Under the pieces are notes generated by a model. It was not told the DNA's origin. It ran no database searches and worked only from the letters and a program-made list of their open reading frames with translations. From NCBI GenBank assembly GCA_022225965.2, contig JAKJXP020000018.1:186001-250000 (forward strand): a stretch of DNA of 64,000 nt. The letters run 5' to 3'. The stretch comes from Diatrype stigma. Taxonomy: Eukaryota; Ascomycota; Sordariomycetes; Xylariales; Diatrypaceae. Made by a program: the position numbers and the translations under genes. This document shows, one piece after another, positions 22,554-33,783 of this stretch. Position 1 is the first letter of the stretch. Each line of letters begins with the position of its first letter.

Positions 22554-22579
22554 AGCGATGGCGCAACGGCACTGTCGCA
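22554..22579. repeat. 26-nt hairpin unit D
   Basis: Starts AGCGATGGCG and ends CTGTCGCA; GCGAT and GTCGC pair, the outermost A-A does not. Confidence 0.6.
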
Positions 22580-22917
22580 GTTCGAGGACCGAGCAACCTC
22601 GTCCGGTAGGTAGATGCCACAATACGTGGGGGCAGTACGGATGACAGGGTGCCGATACTCGAATGATCAGCGCTTCCGGAACGCTGGAAATATTATATAA
22701 ACAAGAAGATAGAATGGAAACAGGTGAGATCGTGTATAGAATGATAAAGAACTAGACGGGAATGGCAGGTTGAGCTACCTGCGCGCTGATCCAAGGAAAG
22801 AAACTAGCAACGGGTGTCCAGGTCGAATGTTGAATCTCATAATTGTCGAACTGCTAGCGCCCTAGACCTTGGCATTTTTTTCGGGCCAGATACGAAGTAG
22901 AACTAGTGTTGAGAGAT

Positions 22918-24641
22918 CTAGGATCTCTTGTTCCACCACCGCAGCTGGCCGAAGCCGCGCTGGTGGACCTCGCGGCGCGCGGCGCCGTCCTGGAAGTCGT
23001 AGGGGTCGTTGCCGCCGCTGCTGAGGACCTTGCGGCGGGTGGGCTCGTTGCCGAAGATGCGCAGGAGGACGAACATGACGAAGCTGCTCAGGATGCTGAC
23101 GCACAGGATGGCGATCATGACGTAGTTGCTGCGGCGGTACTGGCGGGGGCCGGCGGCGGCGTCGGCCGGCCAGCCCGTGTACAGCGCGTACGTGGTGACG
23201 ACGCTGCCGAGGTTGCCCAGGCCCGAGACCAGCGCCGAGGCGGCGGCGACGCCGACCTCGCCGTGGCGGCGCTGGAAGATCTCGTTCGTCCACGTCATGC
23301 AGGTCGGCACCGTCGGGCCGAGCCCGAACCCCACCATCAGCAGGCCCCCGTACCGCGCCCACGGCCGCGCCACCGGCGCGAACGTGACCGTCAGGAGCCC
23401 CGCGATCTGGATCAGCGTCGCGCAGGAGAAGAACACCGGTCGGAGCCGGTGGAACCGGTCCGCGACGGGCGTGACTAGGAGGATCGCGATCAGGTCCATC
23501 TGTGTTTGTGTGACACGTTAGTTCAAGACGGAAGCTGTTTCCGGCCTGCTGGGTTCCGTTGGGTTGATGAAAACAACAAGGACCCGCGGGCAATGCGCAT
23601 GCTTTTACTTACTATCCAGATAGGTGCGAACAGCAGGCTGAGCTGCACTCCGGTGAACGCCGGGTTGATGCCGCGGATAATGACGGTGCCGTACAGCTGC
23701 ACGCCGATGCCGACGCCGACGACGCCAAAGTACATCATGGTCAGGGGCCACAGGCGCCAGTCGATGAGCACGTAGCCCAGGTCCGCCAGGGTCCAGGGCC
23801 GCGGGTGGTAGACGCGCTTGAGGTCCTCGTAGTGGACCAGGGCGTCCTCGCCCCCGAGGGCCTCGGGGGAGCGGGGCACCCAGCGCAGGAGGCGGGAGCG
23901 GGGGCGGGCGCGCGGCTCGCCGGGGGGCAGCGGGCGGTCCGGCAGCCACCACAGGAGGACCACGCCGAGGACCACGCCGAGGAGCCCGTACACGAGGAAC
24001 ATCCACTGGAAGCCGACGAGCCCGCCGAGGCCGTCCATGAGCTGGAACCCGGCCGACACCAGCCCGACCACGGCCGCCGACACCTGCGCCGCCGTGAAGT
24101 ACTGCCCGATCCGCTTCCCCGTCCGGGACGGCGGGTAGAACAGCGTCAGGTAATAGGACATGCCTGGCCACATACCGGCGATGACCACACCCAGGAGAAA
24201 GCGAAGTAACCTAGAAGTGGGGTTTAATGGTTAACCGCGTTTTCTTCTTCTTCCGTATCAACGAGACAGAAAAAAAATCCGGTGGTGGGAGGGGGAACGA
24301 GCTTACTTCACGCTCCAAGCATCCCGAACGGCCGTGAAGCAGACGCCGATGACACCGACGGCGAAGACGATGCGGGCCATCCAGACGCGGGGGCTGAGCC
24401 TCGCCATGATCAGGTTCGAGGGGCAGTCGAAGATGACGTAGGCGACGTAGAAGAGCGTCAGCGTGGTCGACACGTCCTGCGGCGTGAGGTGCAGCACCGT
24501 CGTCAGGTCGTGGCCGACATCGGCGTTCATCGTCTGCGCCAGCCCGATGTTGGAGCGGATGGCGGAGCAGAGGAAGTAGAGCACCCAGAAAGCTATATCA
24601 TGCCGCGATGACCATCGTCGTCGCCGGTCGGAGGGTTAGCC

Positions 24642-24674
<33 letters not shown>

Positions 24675-24936
24675 GCCAGTCTGCTTGCTGGTACATAGAG
24701 TGGGTGGTGATGCTAAGTGCCCCCAACCACATCGCGGGAGATAGACAAGACCTACCGGGAATTATGCGCAGGTCGAGCTTCTTGTACACTTCCTCGACGC
24801 GCTCGATGCTGTATTCGATGCGCGCCGGCGCATCCTGGACCGCCACCGCCGCCGTGGCAGCAGCAGCATTCTCTGCATCGGCATCAGCGTCAGTGACGAG
24901 CTTGTCTACCGGCTGTTCGGACGAGATATGAGCCAT
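22918..24936 (-). CDS. MFS transporter, anion:cation symporter (Dal5/allantoate permease-like) family
   Basis: Plasma-membrane importer of an organic anion. Four exons: 24936-24756, 24592-24307, 24210-23613 and 23499-22918, 548 aa. After an acidic-Ala N-terminus comes YKKLDLRIIPAFWVLYFLC, SNIGLAQTMN and then LFYVAYVIFDCPSNLIMARL, the characteristic early helices of the ACS family. About twelve hydrophobic segments follow, with GMWPGMSYYLTLFYPPSRTGKR between helices 4 and 5 and a central cytoplasmic loop from the LLWWLPDRP helix end. The substrate is not predictable; relatives carry nicotinate, allantoate, pantothenate or similar. TTG at 24960 is not a start; ATG at 24936 is. Later exons are strongly GC-rich. 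Confidence 0.9.
24641..24674. repeat. (CTGT)n microsatellite in MFS intron 1
   Basis: About eight CTGT units lie inside the 163-nt first intron (24755-24593) of the transporter gene. Confidence 0.85.
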
Positions 24937-27900
24937 ACTTTCACGCAGGCCGGGTAGCAATGGAGGCGCGTGCTACCGGTCCTTTTCCGGCTACTACTAA
25001 TAATTACTCTCACTCGACACGAACTTGGTCTCTGCAGTGTATATGCTTGAGCCGTCCCAGAGATAATACGCAGGGGATCAATCGTGTTATAGGTATGGTG
25101 GGCTCCTTAGACACTTCAAGACCGACCTCGGTGAGATTTGACGAGAAGAGAAAAAAAAGGTTCAAAAAAAAGCCACCGTACTAGTAGCATGCGAATTGCG
25201 AGACATTGGCTAACGTTATCGCATTTTGCCTTGTTTAGCGTCAGGTACTTAGCGGGAGCTTCCGCATCTGTACCTATTGCTCTGTTATGTACATGAGCTT
25301 GAGGTGGAGGTGAGATCTCACGAACTTTTCACATCTGACTTTTTCATGAGGTTGAAGACTTGGTTATCCCCATCTCAGGCTCCAAGGAGACAGAAGGATA
25401 ACTGACAATAAACTCATAGTATAAGCCCATACAAGGGGTGATCTTAAACTAAGGGTTCATAACTTTGCATAATCCAAGCGACTGCAACTTGTGCACGATT
25501 CGTTTTGAGAAATTATGCATTCAACCCGTGTCTTAGGTGATTACGTTATATTGGCCGGGAGAGGTACCTACCTAACTAGGTACTCACTAGCCACAATGTC
25601 TTTACATATGTACATACCCGACATACACCTGACCACCAGCCACTGACCTACCATTTTATAGCTACCCAGGCAGGTATGTAGCCACCTCCCTAATTCAGCA
25701 AATATTTATATTGTGCGGTATTACTATGGCCCGACTATAAGATAGTGCAGCTCACTACTGTGTATCCAGCTGTCCAGGTAGGTAGGTGGCGGAGCCATAT
25801 GAGCATGTAATACGAAGCATGTAATACGATTAATCAAGTTGTGCAACTTGGTGGAGGTGCAGTTGAAGATTAATTGGCCGAAGAACATATATACGAAGTC
25901 TGTGGCTGGTCGTACTTTCCGCGTGAACTCCTTTAGGCCGGCATGGCTGACATTCGGTTCGCTTTGGGAGGCGCTTTTAAGTTATTAGTCCGAGATCCCC
26001 AGCTCCCGAGCTCCCCTCTTTGCCTCTCCGCACCCGCTCTTACGAAGTAAGCCTGGAAACTCCATCTCACGTGCCTTCGAGGGAAGTTGGAAGTTGGAAG
26101 GTTGGAAGTTTCTCGCGCTGCTATTAGATACCAGGAAGCATCATTTCGAAGTTCAGATGCAACACAACAATCCCATGATCCTACCATCCATGACGCACAC
26201 ACTTCAACCTGCCTAATCTGGAACGCATCTGGTAGAGATCAAGTGATGCGGAGCTTTTCGGTTTCTTGGGGTTTCTTGGAGTCTCCTGGAGTCCCTTGTG
26301 GCCTCTTGGGACCTTTGGGGGGATGTTGGCACAAGCCTCACGCCTCGGCTCTCCCACCGCATGTAAGGGTAACTGACGAATGTAAAGGTAACGGTCTTTT
26401 GGAGACATTGGGGTTTGAACCCCTCACCGCCTTACACAACAACGTTTTTCTCTTTCTTTTCTTTCTTTCTCTATGTTAGCGCGGCCGCCTGACATTAAGC
26501 CGCACATGTTGACATGTCGTCGCCTCGACGCATTGCAACCTCCCACCTAACAACCTCCCACCTCCCACCTAACATTGACAAGCCCGGCCCCACCCCCACC
26601 GGATGGCTGTAGTTGCGGCGACGGGCATTCTCGGGAGGACGGTATGACGACGCCTTTGGCTATCCCAACAACCCTGAGCTACAGCATCCAATCCTCCCGT
26701 GCCATCCAGTCGCTAGACCTTACCGGCCCAGGCCAATTTCCGCTCGGGATTCTTCATCGTCTAGGGCTGACTTGGTTACCTCTCAATATATTATTTATAT
26801 CAATACGCCGTCGTAGAAGCCAACCAACCGGTCGGAAACCTATGTGCCCACACGCACATATGCCTGCGCCGGTGCATAGGTGTATGTTGTGCCAACAACC
26901 ACTACCTTGACCACCATCCCACGGAAGAACCGGCAGAGCAGAAAGGAGCAAAGCCAGGGATCTATCTGGCCAGGACAGCGTTTTGGTATCACCCATTCCG
27001 AGAAAAGGGCAAATCTCGCGGTATTCGCTACGTGTAACATCCCCCATTTCCCATCCCCATCTCCCATTGCCAGCACACACACCAATCACATGGTAAGCAT
27101 GACACGAGATCGCGTACCTAGGACATGATTCGTCGGCAGTGCGGCGTCTAGAGTCCTGACGTGCGGGCAGAACAGCATAAGCAGCAATTCCGCTGGCTCA
27201 AACGTGCGCTTCCAGCTCCTACTAGGCGATATCACGAGACAAGTGACCAGGTTTCCCCAGCTTTTAGGAGGAGTCATCGTGGAGAAGCCTAAGAAGCTTA
27301 CACCCAGCTTACATCCAAGCCGGTACCTATAAGCGGTGAGTGGGGCGTCATTGGCGCCGGTGCCAAGCGCGGCATGCAAGCCCCTCCGCCCCGCCACAGA
27401 GATTGACGACATCCACGACATCGACATCCTTGACATCCTGGATGTCTTGGACACCCTGGACATCCTGGACACCCTGGATCCCCTTGACATCCTTGTTTCC
27501 TGTGGACATTTCGTAAACGCACCATAAATGCACCAGGTCATCAACCATGCAACCCCGGGATGATGCGGGCGCGGAGGTTTTCATGTAGGCGCCTAACGAC
27601 GGTAGCAGCAGCCAGGCAGCCAGGGTAGAGGCATCGGCGCCTCGGCTATGATTGACGATATTGTTGAGACTACCAAGACTGCCTGGGTGGAACCGTGGGA
27701 CCTAGGCAAGCTAGATCCAGCTCCCGAAGGTTAATCCAACTTCCAACTTCCAACTTCCAACTTCCATGATGGCATGCGGTTGTGTGACGAAGCTTTCTTG
27801 AAAGGGGCCCAGTAAGTAAACTGTTAGTTCCTTGCAGAAACACGCCCTGGGAAAGCAAGGGGACTAGCAGTGATCATCACTTATGCATGCTATAACTGCA

Positions 27901-29556
27901 AATGAATGCAACATCCTTCTTTCGTGCGAGATCAGACAACAGAGCGTCTTCAGGGTCACTTATCACTGGGCAAATCTCATCGTGATCCGATGCAAGCATT
28001 TGTTTTCTAGCCTTGCAGGACCTGCATTGTGCAGCCTGTGTACCTCGCATTATCGCCCACGCATAAACGCTTACAGCTGCTTCCTTGGTTCGCTGCCCGC
28101 CATGCGTGTCTACAACCCGGTCGTAGTGAGCTCATATCTAGTTTTCTTCCTTGTTGAGCCAGGTCACGCCTTTGGGATGTTACCTTGCTAGCCCGATGTT
28201 GCGGCTGCCTCCGAAGAGAGCGATATATATCCCTCGGATCGGGTTAAAGCACGATACCAACTGAATGGCTCGTCACCCTATACATATGGCAGGGGGTGCT
28301 CAACCTTTGTCAAGTAAGTAGCATAACCCGTTCCAGTTAGTTATCCCTTGAATTTGAACCGTGACTACACTTCTATATACGTTCTTGAACCCCGACTTCA
28401 CACCCGGCCGATCATGAGGGTCACTTTCGTCATTTCGACCAATGGCTATACCATTCGGACATACATTCCATAAAGGGGCACGCGGTATACCTATATGTCA
28501 GTCAGCATATGTTAGGCATCTACACCAAATTGGGCTGAGATCTTTATCCCCTTCTATAGAAGATCTAGCTCGTCCCCTGTGACAACCGATCACTTTCCCC
28601 TTCGGGATAGTCCAAACCGCTGGACGAGCCTGATTCCGGTACTGCGAACAATAATTCAACCTCGTTCCAATCTTTTCTCCAAGATCCATCAGGGTCCAAT
28701 AACTCAAGTTCCAGCTTTTAGCATGCCAACTATGATCTGCCTGCCCATCTAAGACTTCTAACCGTCGGGCCCCCTTCTCAGATTGTACATCTGCAAGATA
28801 TCCACCTTTAGACATGCATATGCCTCGACGTGGTATCAAAGGTGGACTCGCATCTCACCTGTCTCAGCTAGCTAGTGTTGGCCCGAATCTATAGATCATA
28901 TAGTCTCCGCCGTCACAGCTAATAAGTATGGCCACAAGCTTGGCCTCCATGTCACCGGTTAGGTCGGGGGCACCACGACATAGAAGAATAGCCCACATGA
29001 GCTCCTGGGGCTCTTCGCTCCTCGCAATAAACAACGCTCACCGTACGCCAAGAGGGACCAAATGATGACCTACCTGGACTCGCACAGAGTCCAGCCAAGC
29101 CTGCAGAGATTAATGGTATGACACATGAAGCCTTTATACATCCTATAGACCGACTATTTGGTACACACGGCCAATAACTGCGGGCTATATTGAAGTCCCA
29201 TGATTCCAGTCCAACAATCTAACGATAGCTGACTCCCCTTACCACCACATCTCTGGTGGCTTCCTGTATGTACGACATCCTAACCTTCCTAATTTGTGAA
29301 CTCACCTGATCTTGCCTTAGCTTAAGATCTTGCATTGCTGGACGTAGTCCAATACATCTTCAGCTTCTTATTTAACCTCATAAGTTTCTACCAATCCCTT
29401 CACATCTGTCTCTGACTCGTCGCTCGATACCCACCTGGTTTGCCTATCCTTTCCGTGTGCAGCAGCTGTTAGGGATTATTTAATCACATATCCCCCCTTT
29501 CTGCAACACCTTCTTCCTGCACCCCTACATCATCCCTCCCGCCAACGCTCCTTAGG
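24937..29556. other. Gene-poor region, 4.6 kb
   Basis: No coding region with a domain, signal peptide or coherent exon set was found. It contains TACCTA-type motifs near 25565-25590 and 25770-25790, a GGAAGTT repeat near 26088-26110 and its complement AACTTCC near 27730-27765, a 9-nt tandem at 27405-27495, and a T-arm-like 26407-26428 sequence judged not to be a tRNA. A 113-codon minus frame at 28498-28839 is unrecognised and probably chance. Confidence 0.5.
27405..27495. repeat. 9-nt tandem repeat, GACATCCTG type
   Basis: About ten imperfect 9-nt units such as GACATCCTT, GACATCCTG and GACACCCTG. It reads as Asp-Ile-Leu repeats in one plus frame, but flanking codons give no support for a gene. 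Confidence 0.8.
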
Positions 29557-32109
29557 ATGAGGCTCAGTGCAATATTGCCACGGCTGGTGGCCCTGACCGC
29601 TGGCATAGCGTCGGCTGAGTCAACATTCTCTCCAACGAGACCTCCCTCCATCCCCCTTGCTGTCAGGTCACCCTACTTGAACTCATGGTTGAACGCAGGT
29701 AGTGATGGAGGAAATGGGGGCTACCTCGCCGGAGAGTGGTCGAATTTTTGGATGTAGGTCTGCCAAAGCTCATGCAGTGGCTGATGAACTAACATATAGT
29801 CACAGACAACAGGTTACCGGCTGGGTGGGTTTCATTCGTGTAGACGGAACCCCGTATGCCTGGCTAGGCGCTGCTCCCGGAGCAGACGCAGTAGAGCAGA
29901 CGGAGTTCTCCTACACATCTACCCGGAGCACGTTCGTCCTGACTGCCGGGGGCAAGGTGGAACTGAACGTTACGTTCTTAAGTCCGGTGACAGCCAATGA
30001 TTTGAAGAGGCAATCCCTCCCGTTCTCCTACTTGGATGTTGGAGTCCATTCCCTAGATGGAGCCAGCCACGATGTACAGCTCTATGCCGATGTCTCAGCA
30101 GGTCCGTATTATAACAACCAGGGCTTGGTTCTCTAGAACTGCCTTTGAGCTAGCTAGCTGCTAACTACTTTCGCAGAATGGGCATCTGGCGATCGCTCGG
30201 CAGTTGTGGAGTGGGACTACGGTACTGCCGATGGCGTGGCATACCACCAATTTAACCGCCAGGATCAAGTCGAGATCCAGGAGTCCACCGACCAGGCAAA
30301 CTGGGGCACATGGTAAGTTGTTTCGAAACTTGTTTCTGCCCAACCCCTGAAGTGTTTCATCGACAGATGCCCGAACCAATGACAGTAATTGGTTCGAATT
30401 TCGAATCCCTATTCCATTACAAGCGGTTCGACGAATCAGAAGCAGTTCAGAACAGCCAACACTGACTTTGGTGACTTTAGGTATTGGTCAACAGAGGATA
30501 CCGATGGCGTGAGTCTCTAATATCTAATCACGTACACAGTAACACGCGGTAAACTGACAATATGCTACCCATATAGCTTACTTGGGAAAGCGGCATCGAT
30601 ACCAGTGTAAGAAGTAGCTTCATTAATGGTGGAAAGCTTGCGAAGACTAAGGACTTGAACTTCCGCTCCATAAATCAAAACTGGTATGTCGCGTTGTTTC
30701 TTCCTTGTTCGAAAGAATGCTCGCTAACTTTGCTCAAGGCCGGTTTTCGCCTTCGCAAAAGACCTTGGGTCTGTCGGCAGCAGCACTGTATCTACTGTCT
30801 TCTCCATCGGTATCGCACAGGAGAATGCTGTGCAGCTACTGGGAGAGGGAGATGGGCTAACTACCTATCCCTCGCTATGGACGAGCTACTTCGACACAGG
30901 CTTGGACGCTGTAAGTGGTCTCAACATCATCTCATATCTTATGGCAATTACTAACGTGATTAGATGACATTCTTTTACAAGGACTATAGTGAATCCTCCA
31001 AGCTCGCAACGGATTTGGACAACAAAGTGGCGTCCGACTCTTTAGCCGCCGCAGGCCAGGACTATCTCACCATCACCAGCTTGAGCGTCCGGCAGACGTT
31101 CGGCGCGCTGCAGTTCACGGGCACGGCTGACGACCCGCTGGTGTTCCTGAAGGAGATCAGCTCCAACAGCGACATCCAGACGGTGGACGTGATCTTCCCG
31201 GCGCTGCCGCTGCTGCTGTATCTCAACCCGAACCTGGTGGCGTACCTGCTGAAGCCGCTGTTCCTCAACCAGGAGAACGGGCACTACCCGCGGACGAACG
31301 CGATCCACGACCTGGGGACCTTCCCCCTGGCCAAGGGCTACCCCAACGGCGACGACGAGCCCATGCCGCTCGAGGAGTGCGGCAACATGCTGATCATGGT
31401 GCTCGCGTACGCGCAGCGCACGGGCGACACGGACTACCTCGAGGCGCACTACCCGATTCTGAAGCAGTGGGTCGGCTACCTGGTCGACGAGGCCCTCATC
31501 CCGGCCAACCAGCTCTCGACCGACGACTTCGCGGGCCAGCTGGCCAACCAGACCAACCTGGCGCTCAAGGGCATCATCGGCTTGCGGGCGTTCGCCGAGA
31601 TCGCGACGCTGACGGGCCACGCGGACGACGCGGCGTCGTACGGCGACACGGCGCGCGACTACATCGGCCAGTGGCAGGGGTACGGGATCAACGCGGCGGC
31701 GGACCCGCCGCACACGACGCTGTCGTACGGCGACGCGGACTCGCACGGCCTGCTGTACAACCTGTACGCGAACTCGCTGCTGGGGTTCGGCGCCGACTTC
31801 GTGCCGCAGTCGGTCTACGACGGCCAGTCGGCCTTCTACCCCACCGTCGCCCTGAAGTACGGCGTCGCCCTCGACACCCGCCACACCTGGACCAAGACCG
31901 ACTGGATGATGTGGGCCGCCGCCATCGCCTCCGAAGACACCCGCGACATGTTCATCCGCCTGCTCGCCGACTGGATCGGAACCACCCCCACCAACAAGCC
32001 TTTCACCGACCTCTACGACGCCGCCACTGGCGACTACCCGCCCGGCCTGGGTTTTGCCGCCCGGCCCGTCGCCGGAGGGCACTTCGCGTTGCTCGCGCTC
32101 CAGAAGTAG
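29557..32109 (+). CDS. gtaA: Secreted glutaminase, GtaA family
   Basis: Extracellular enzyme that hydrolyses glutamine to glutamate and ammonia. Seven exons: 29557-29753, 29800-30101, 30177-30312, 30481-30508, 30577-30683, 30739-30910 and 30964-32109, giving 695 aa. A signal peptide (MRLSAILPRLVALTAGIASA) is followed by PPSIPLAVRSPYLNSWL, TGWVGFIRVDG and YWSTEDTDGLTWESG of the N-terminal DUF5127 region. The large last exon carries the DUF4965 and DUF1793 parts, including FLKEISSNSDIQTVDVIFP, NGHYPRTNAIHDLG, MPLEECGNMLIM and TRHTWTKTDWMMWAAA, all typical of this family. Exon 4 is only 28 nt. Intron 2 begins GTCCGT, an unusual donor. GC and third-position GC rise sharply at about 31,045 within the last exon. 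The length fits the family. Confidence 0.93.
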
Positions 32110-33114
32110 GCGGTGTAGGTAATACCTATGGAGCTGGTTCTGGATTTCCCGCGTGCCTTTGTTGTTTTTTATCCTTTTTCTTCTTCTTGCTAGGCCACGG
32201 GTATGTTCATCCATACATATGACGGGACGGGATGAAAAGGAGGCGCCGTAGCTGAAGAATCTGCAGAGAGAGAGAGGGGGGGGGGGAGGGAGGGAGGGAG
32301 CGCTGCTCCTGAACGGTCGTTGCTTGCGGTATGCCTTTTTTTGATGGAGACCGCTAGGTTTGATACCCCCATATTATGAGGTAGCCGTTTTTTTTATCAT
32401 AGTAAGCTTAATGAAAGAGCATTGCTATATTTTTGGACAAAGATTCTTATGGCTATCTGCGAATGCATACCTCGAGTCTTAAAGATCCGAGCTTGCTCTC
32501 TAAGAACTTCTGTCTATGCGTCATTCGTATTACAACACGGTACTCGGTTCGATATTGTTCAACTAAGTCGAAATGTCCCATTTCTACAAATGCCACGAGC
32601 GTCTACTCATCCACCTTTTATTAGGAGTTTTGGTTGCTGCCTGTCTACATATAACCGCCTCGAGCATGGGGGCCGTCTGTTCTCATTATCAGCGTGTCCG
32701 ACTTCGGGGATCTTTTTAAAAGGGGGTTGCTGACACGACTTCGGCCTTTACCCCTATAATTGTCCCCACCGGACCTATAGAATTGATCAGCGTTCCACTT
32801 GTAAAAACGCTGGTTACGTTTGTACATTCCTAGTACGGCTGTACAGTCAATCACTCGGAAACAAAGAGAGAACAGCAGGTTGGCGTCGATGGCACATATT
32901 CACCCCCATGTACTACAGGGACGAAATATTTATATTGGCCCGTATCTATATGAACGAAAGACCGAATTCATTCGAGATCCCTCGAAGTCCATTCACTCCA
33001 TCCAAGTTCCGCCCCCATCCTATCCCCAAGTCCCTCCTCCCCCCACCTGCTTTATAGTCGCGGGTGAATCCTGCTGATTTCGCAGATACTCTTAGCACTA
33101 CGATTTCCAGCACC
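32110..33114. other. Convergent intergenic region
   Basis: 3' flanks of the glutaminase and the small secreted-protein gene. It contains a G-rich tract at 32276-32298. No gene seen. Confidence 0.5.
32276..32298 (+). repeat. G11 run followed by (AGGG)3, G-quadruplex-capable
   Basis: Eleven G then A-GGG-A-GGG-A-GGG, about 170 nt past the glutaminase stop and preceded by an AG repeat. Confidence 0.7.
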
Positions 33115-33783
33115 TCAGCGGCGCTTGGCCACACCGTGGCGCTTGAGGAAGTCGACGCGCTCCTGTCGGTCCGTGAGGGACCGGTACGCGGCGCTGTGCG
33201 GCGAGTCGCGCGACAGCTTGTAGACGTGGGTGGCGTCGCGCACGGCGTAGGCCGTGTGCTGCGTCTGGCGCCAGCCGCCGGCGCGCTTGGCCTTCTTGTT
33301 CTTCTCCACCCAAGTCTCCTCCTTCTTCGCGGGCGACAGGCTCCGGGCGTGGCGACGGCTGTGGTCGCCGCCGCCGTCGTCCTCGCCGTCGTCGTCGCCG
33401 TCGGTGGGCTCCTCGTCGGTGCTGGGGTCCTCGTCGCCGCCGGCCTCGCCGAGCGCGCCGGCGGCCGAGCCCTGCGGGATGTCGCTCGTGGCGCAGCTGT
33501 CGTCCTGCGCGAGCTGCAGGCCGCAGCGGTTGGCGTCGTCGGCCGGCTGGCCCTGGTTGAGCCCGTACAGCACCACGCCGCCCTGGCCGTCGCTCGCCTG
33601 CGCCGAGCTGTACAGCGTGTTCACCTCGCCGTTGCAGCAGTCGCCCACCGACTGGTCCTCGCACACGATGCTGATCTCGTCGTCTGGGCAGTCAGAATCC
33701 TCGTTCAGGTAGATGTCGAAGGCGCGGGCGCGGTGCGCGAGCAGGAGGAGGGAGGCGATGGAGGCGAGCGTGGCAGTGCGCAT
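33115..33783 (-). CDS. Small secreted cysteine-containing protein, unknown
   Basis: Single exon, 222 aa from ATG at 33783, which is preceded by a CCA repeat and gives a clean signal peptide (MRTATLASIASLLLLAHRARA). The in-frame ATG at 33834 would bury it. The mature N-terminal half has six cysteines in the pattern C-x9-C-x7-CC with two more C near DANRC and DDSC, suggesting a small disulfide-bonded domain. It is followed by an acidic Asp/Glu/Gly linker. A basic C-terminal half has several dibasic sites (KKAKR, LKRHGVAKRR) that a Kex2-type protease could cut. No known family was recognised. It could be an effector-like or wall protein; this is inference. Confidence 0.65.
   Translation of the reverse strand: MRTATLASIASLLLLAHRARAFDIYLNEDSDCPDDEISIVCEDQSVGDCCNGEVNTLYSSAQASDGQGGVVLYGLNQGQPADDANRCGLQLAQDDSCATSDIPQGSAAGALGEAGGDEDPSTDEEPTDGDDDGEDDGGGDHSRRHARSLSPAKKEETWVEKNKKAKRAGGWRQTQHTAYAVRDATHVYKLSRDSPHSAAYRSLTDRQERVDFLKRHGVAKRR

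Larger units (their letters stand above)
21543..22917. other. Intergenic with hairpin units and poly(A) tract
   Basis: 5' flank of the SAP gene and 3' flank of the MFS gene. It holds four 26-nt imperfect hairpins and a 52-nt A run, listed separately. Frames here are short and broken by the A run. Confidence 0.5.

Noticed and set aside
22918..24936. Secondary-metabolite or catabolic cluster around MFS, FAD dehydrogenase and PhyH genes
   Set aside because: The genes are tens of kilobases apart with housekeeping genes between, and no backbone synthase or pathway regulator is present.
26401..26440. T-arm-like sequence (GGGGTTTGAACCCC) suggesting a minus-strand tRNA
   Set aside because: Only the T loop and a possible 3' acceptor fit; the T stem has three pairs, and the upstream part is an AG-rich run without D arm or matching acceptor.
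27086..27544. 152-codon minus frame with Ser-Arg-Met repeats
   Set aside because: It translates the 9-nt minisatellite; flanking residues are not protein-like.
28536..28570. CTGAGATC sequence resembling part of a TPP riboswitch
   Set aside because: The partner GGGTGC and ATACCC elements are missing and no thiamine gene follows.
31042..32214. 390-codon minus-strand frame opposite the glutaminase
   Set aside because: A shadow caused by extreme GC3 on the real strand; Arg/Val-rich without domains.
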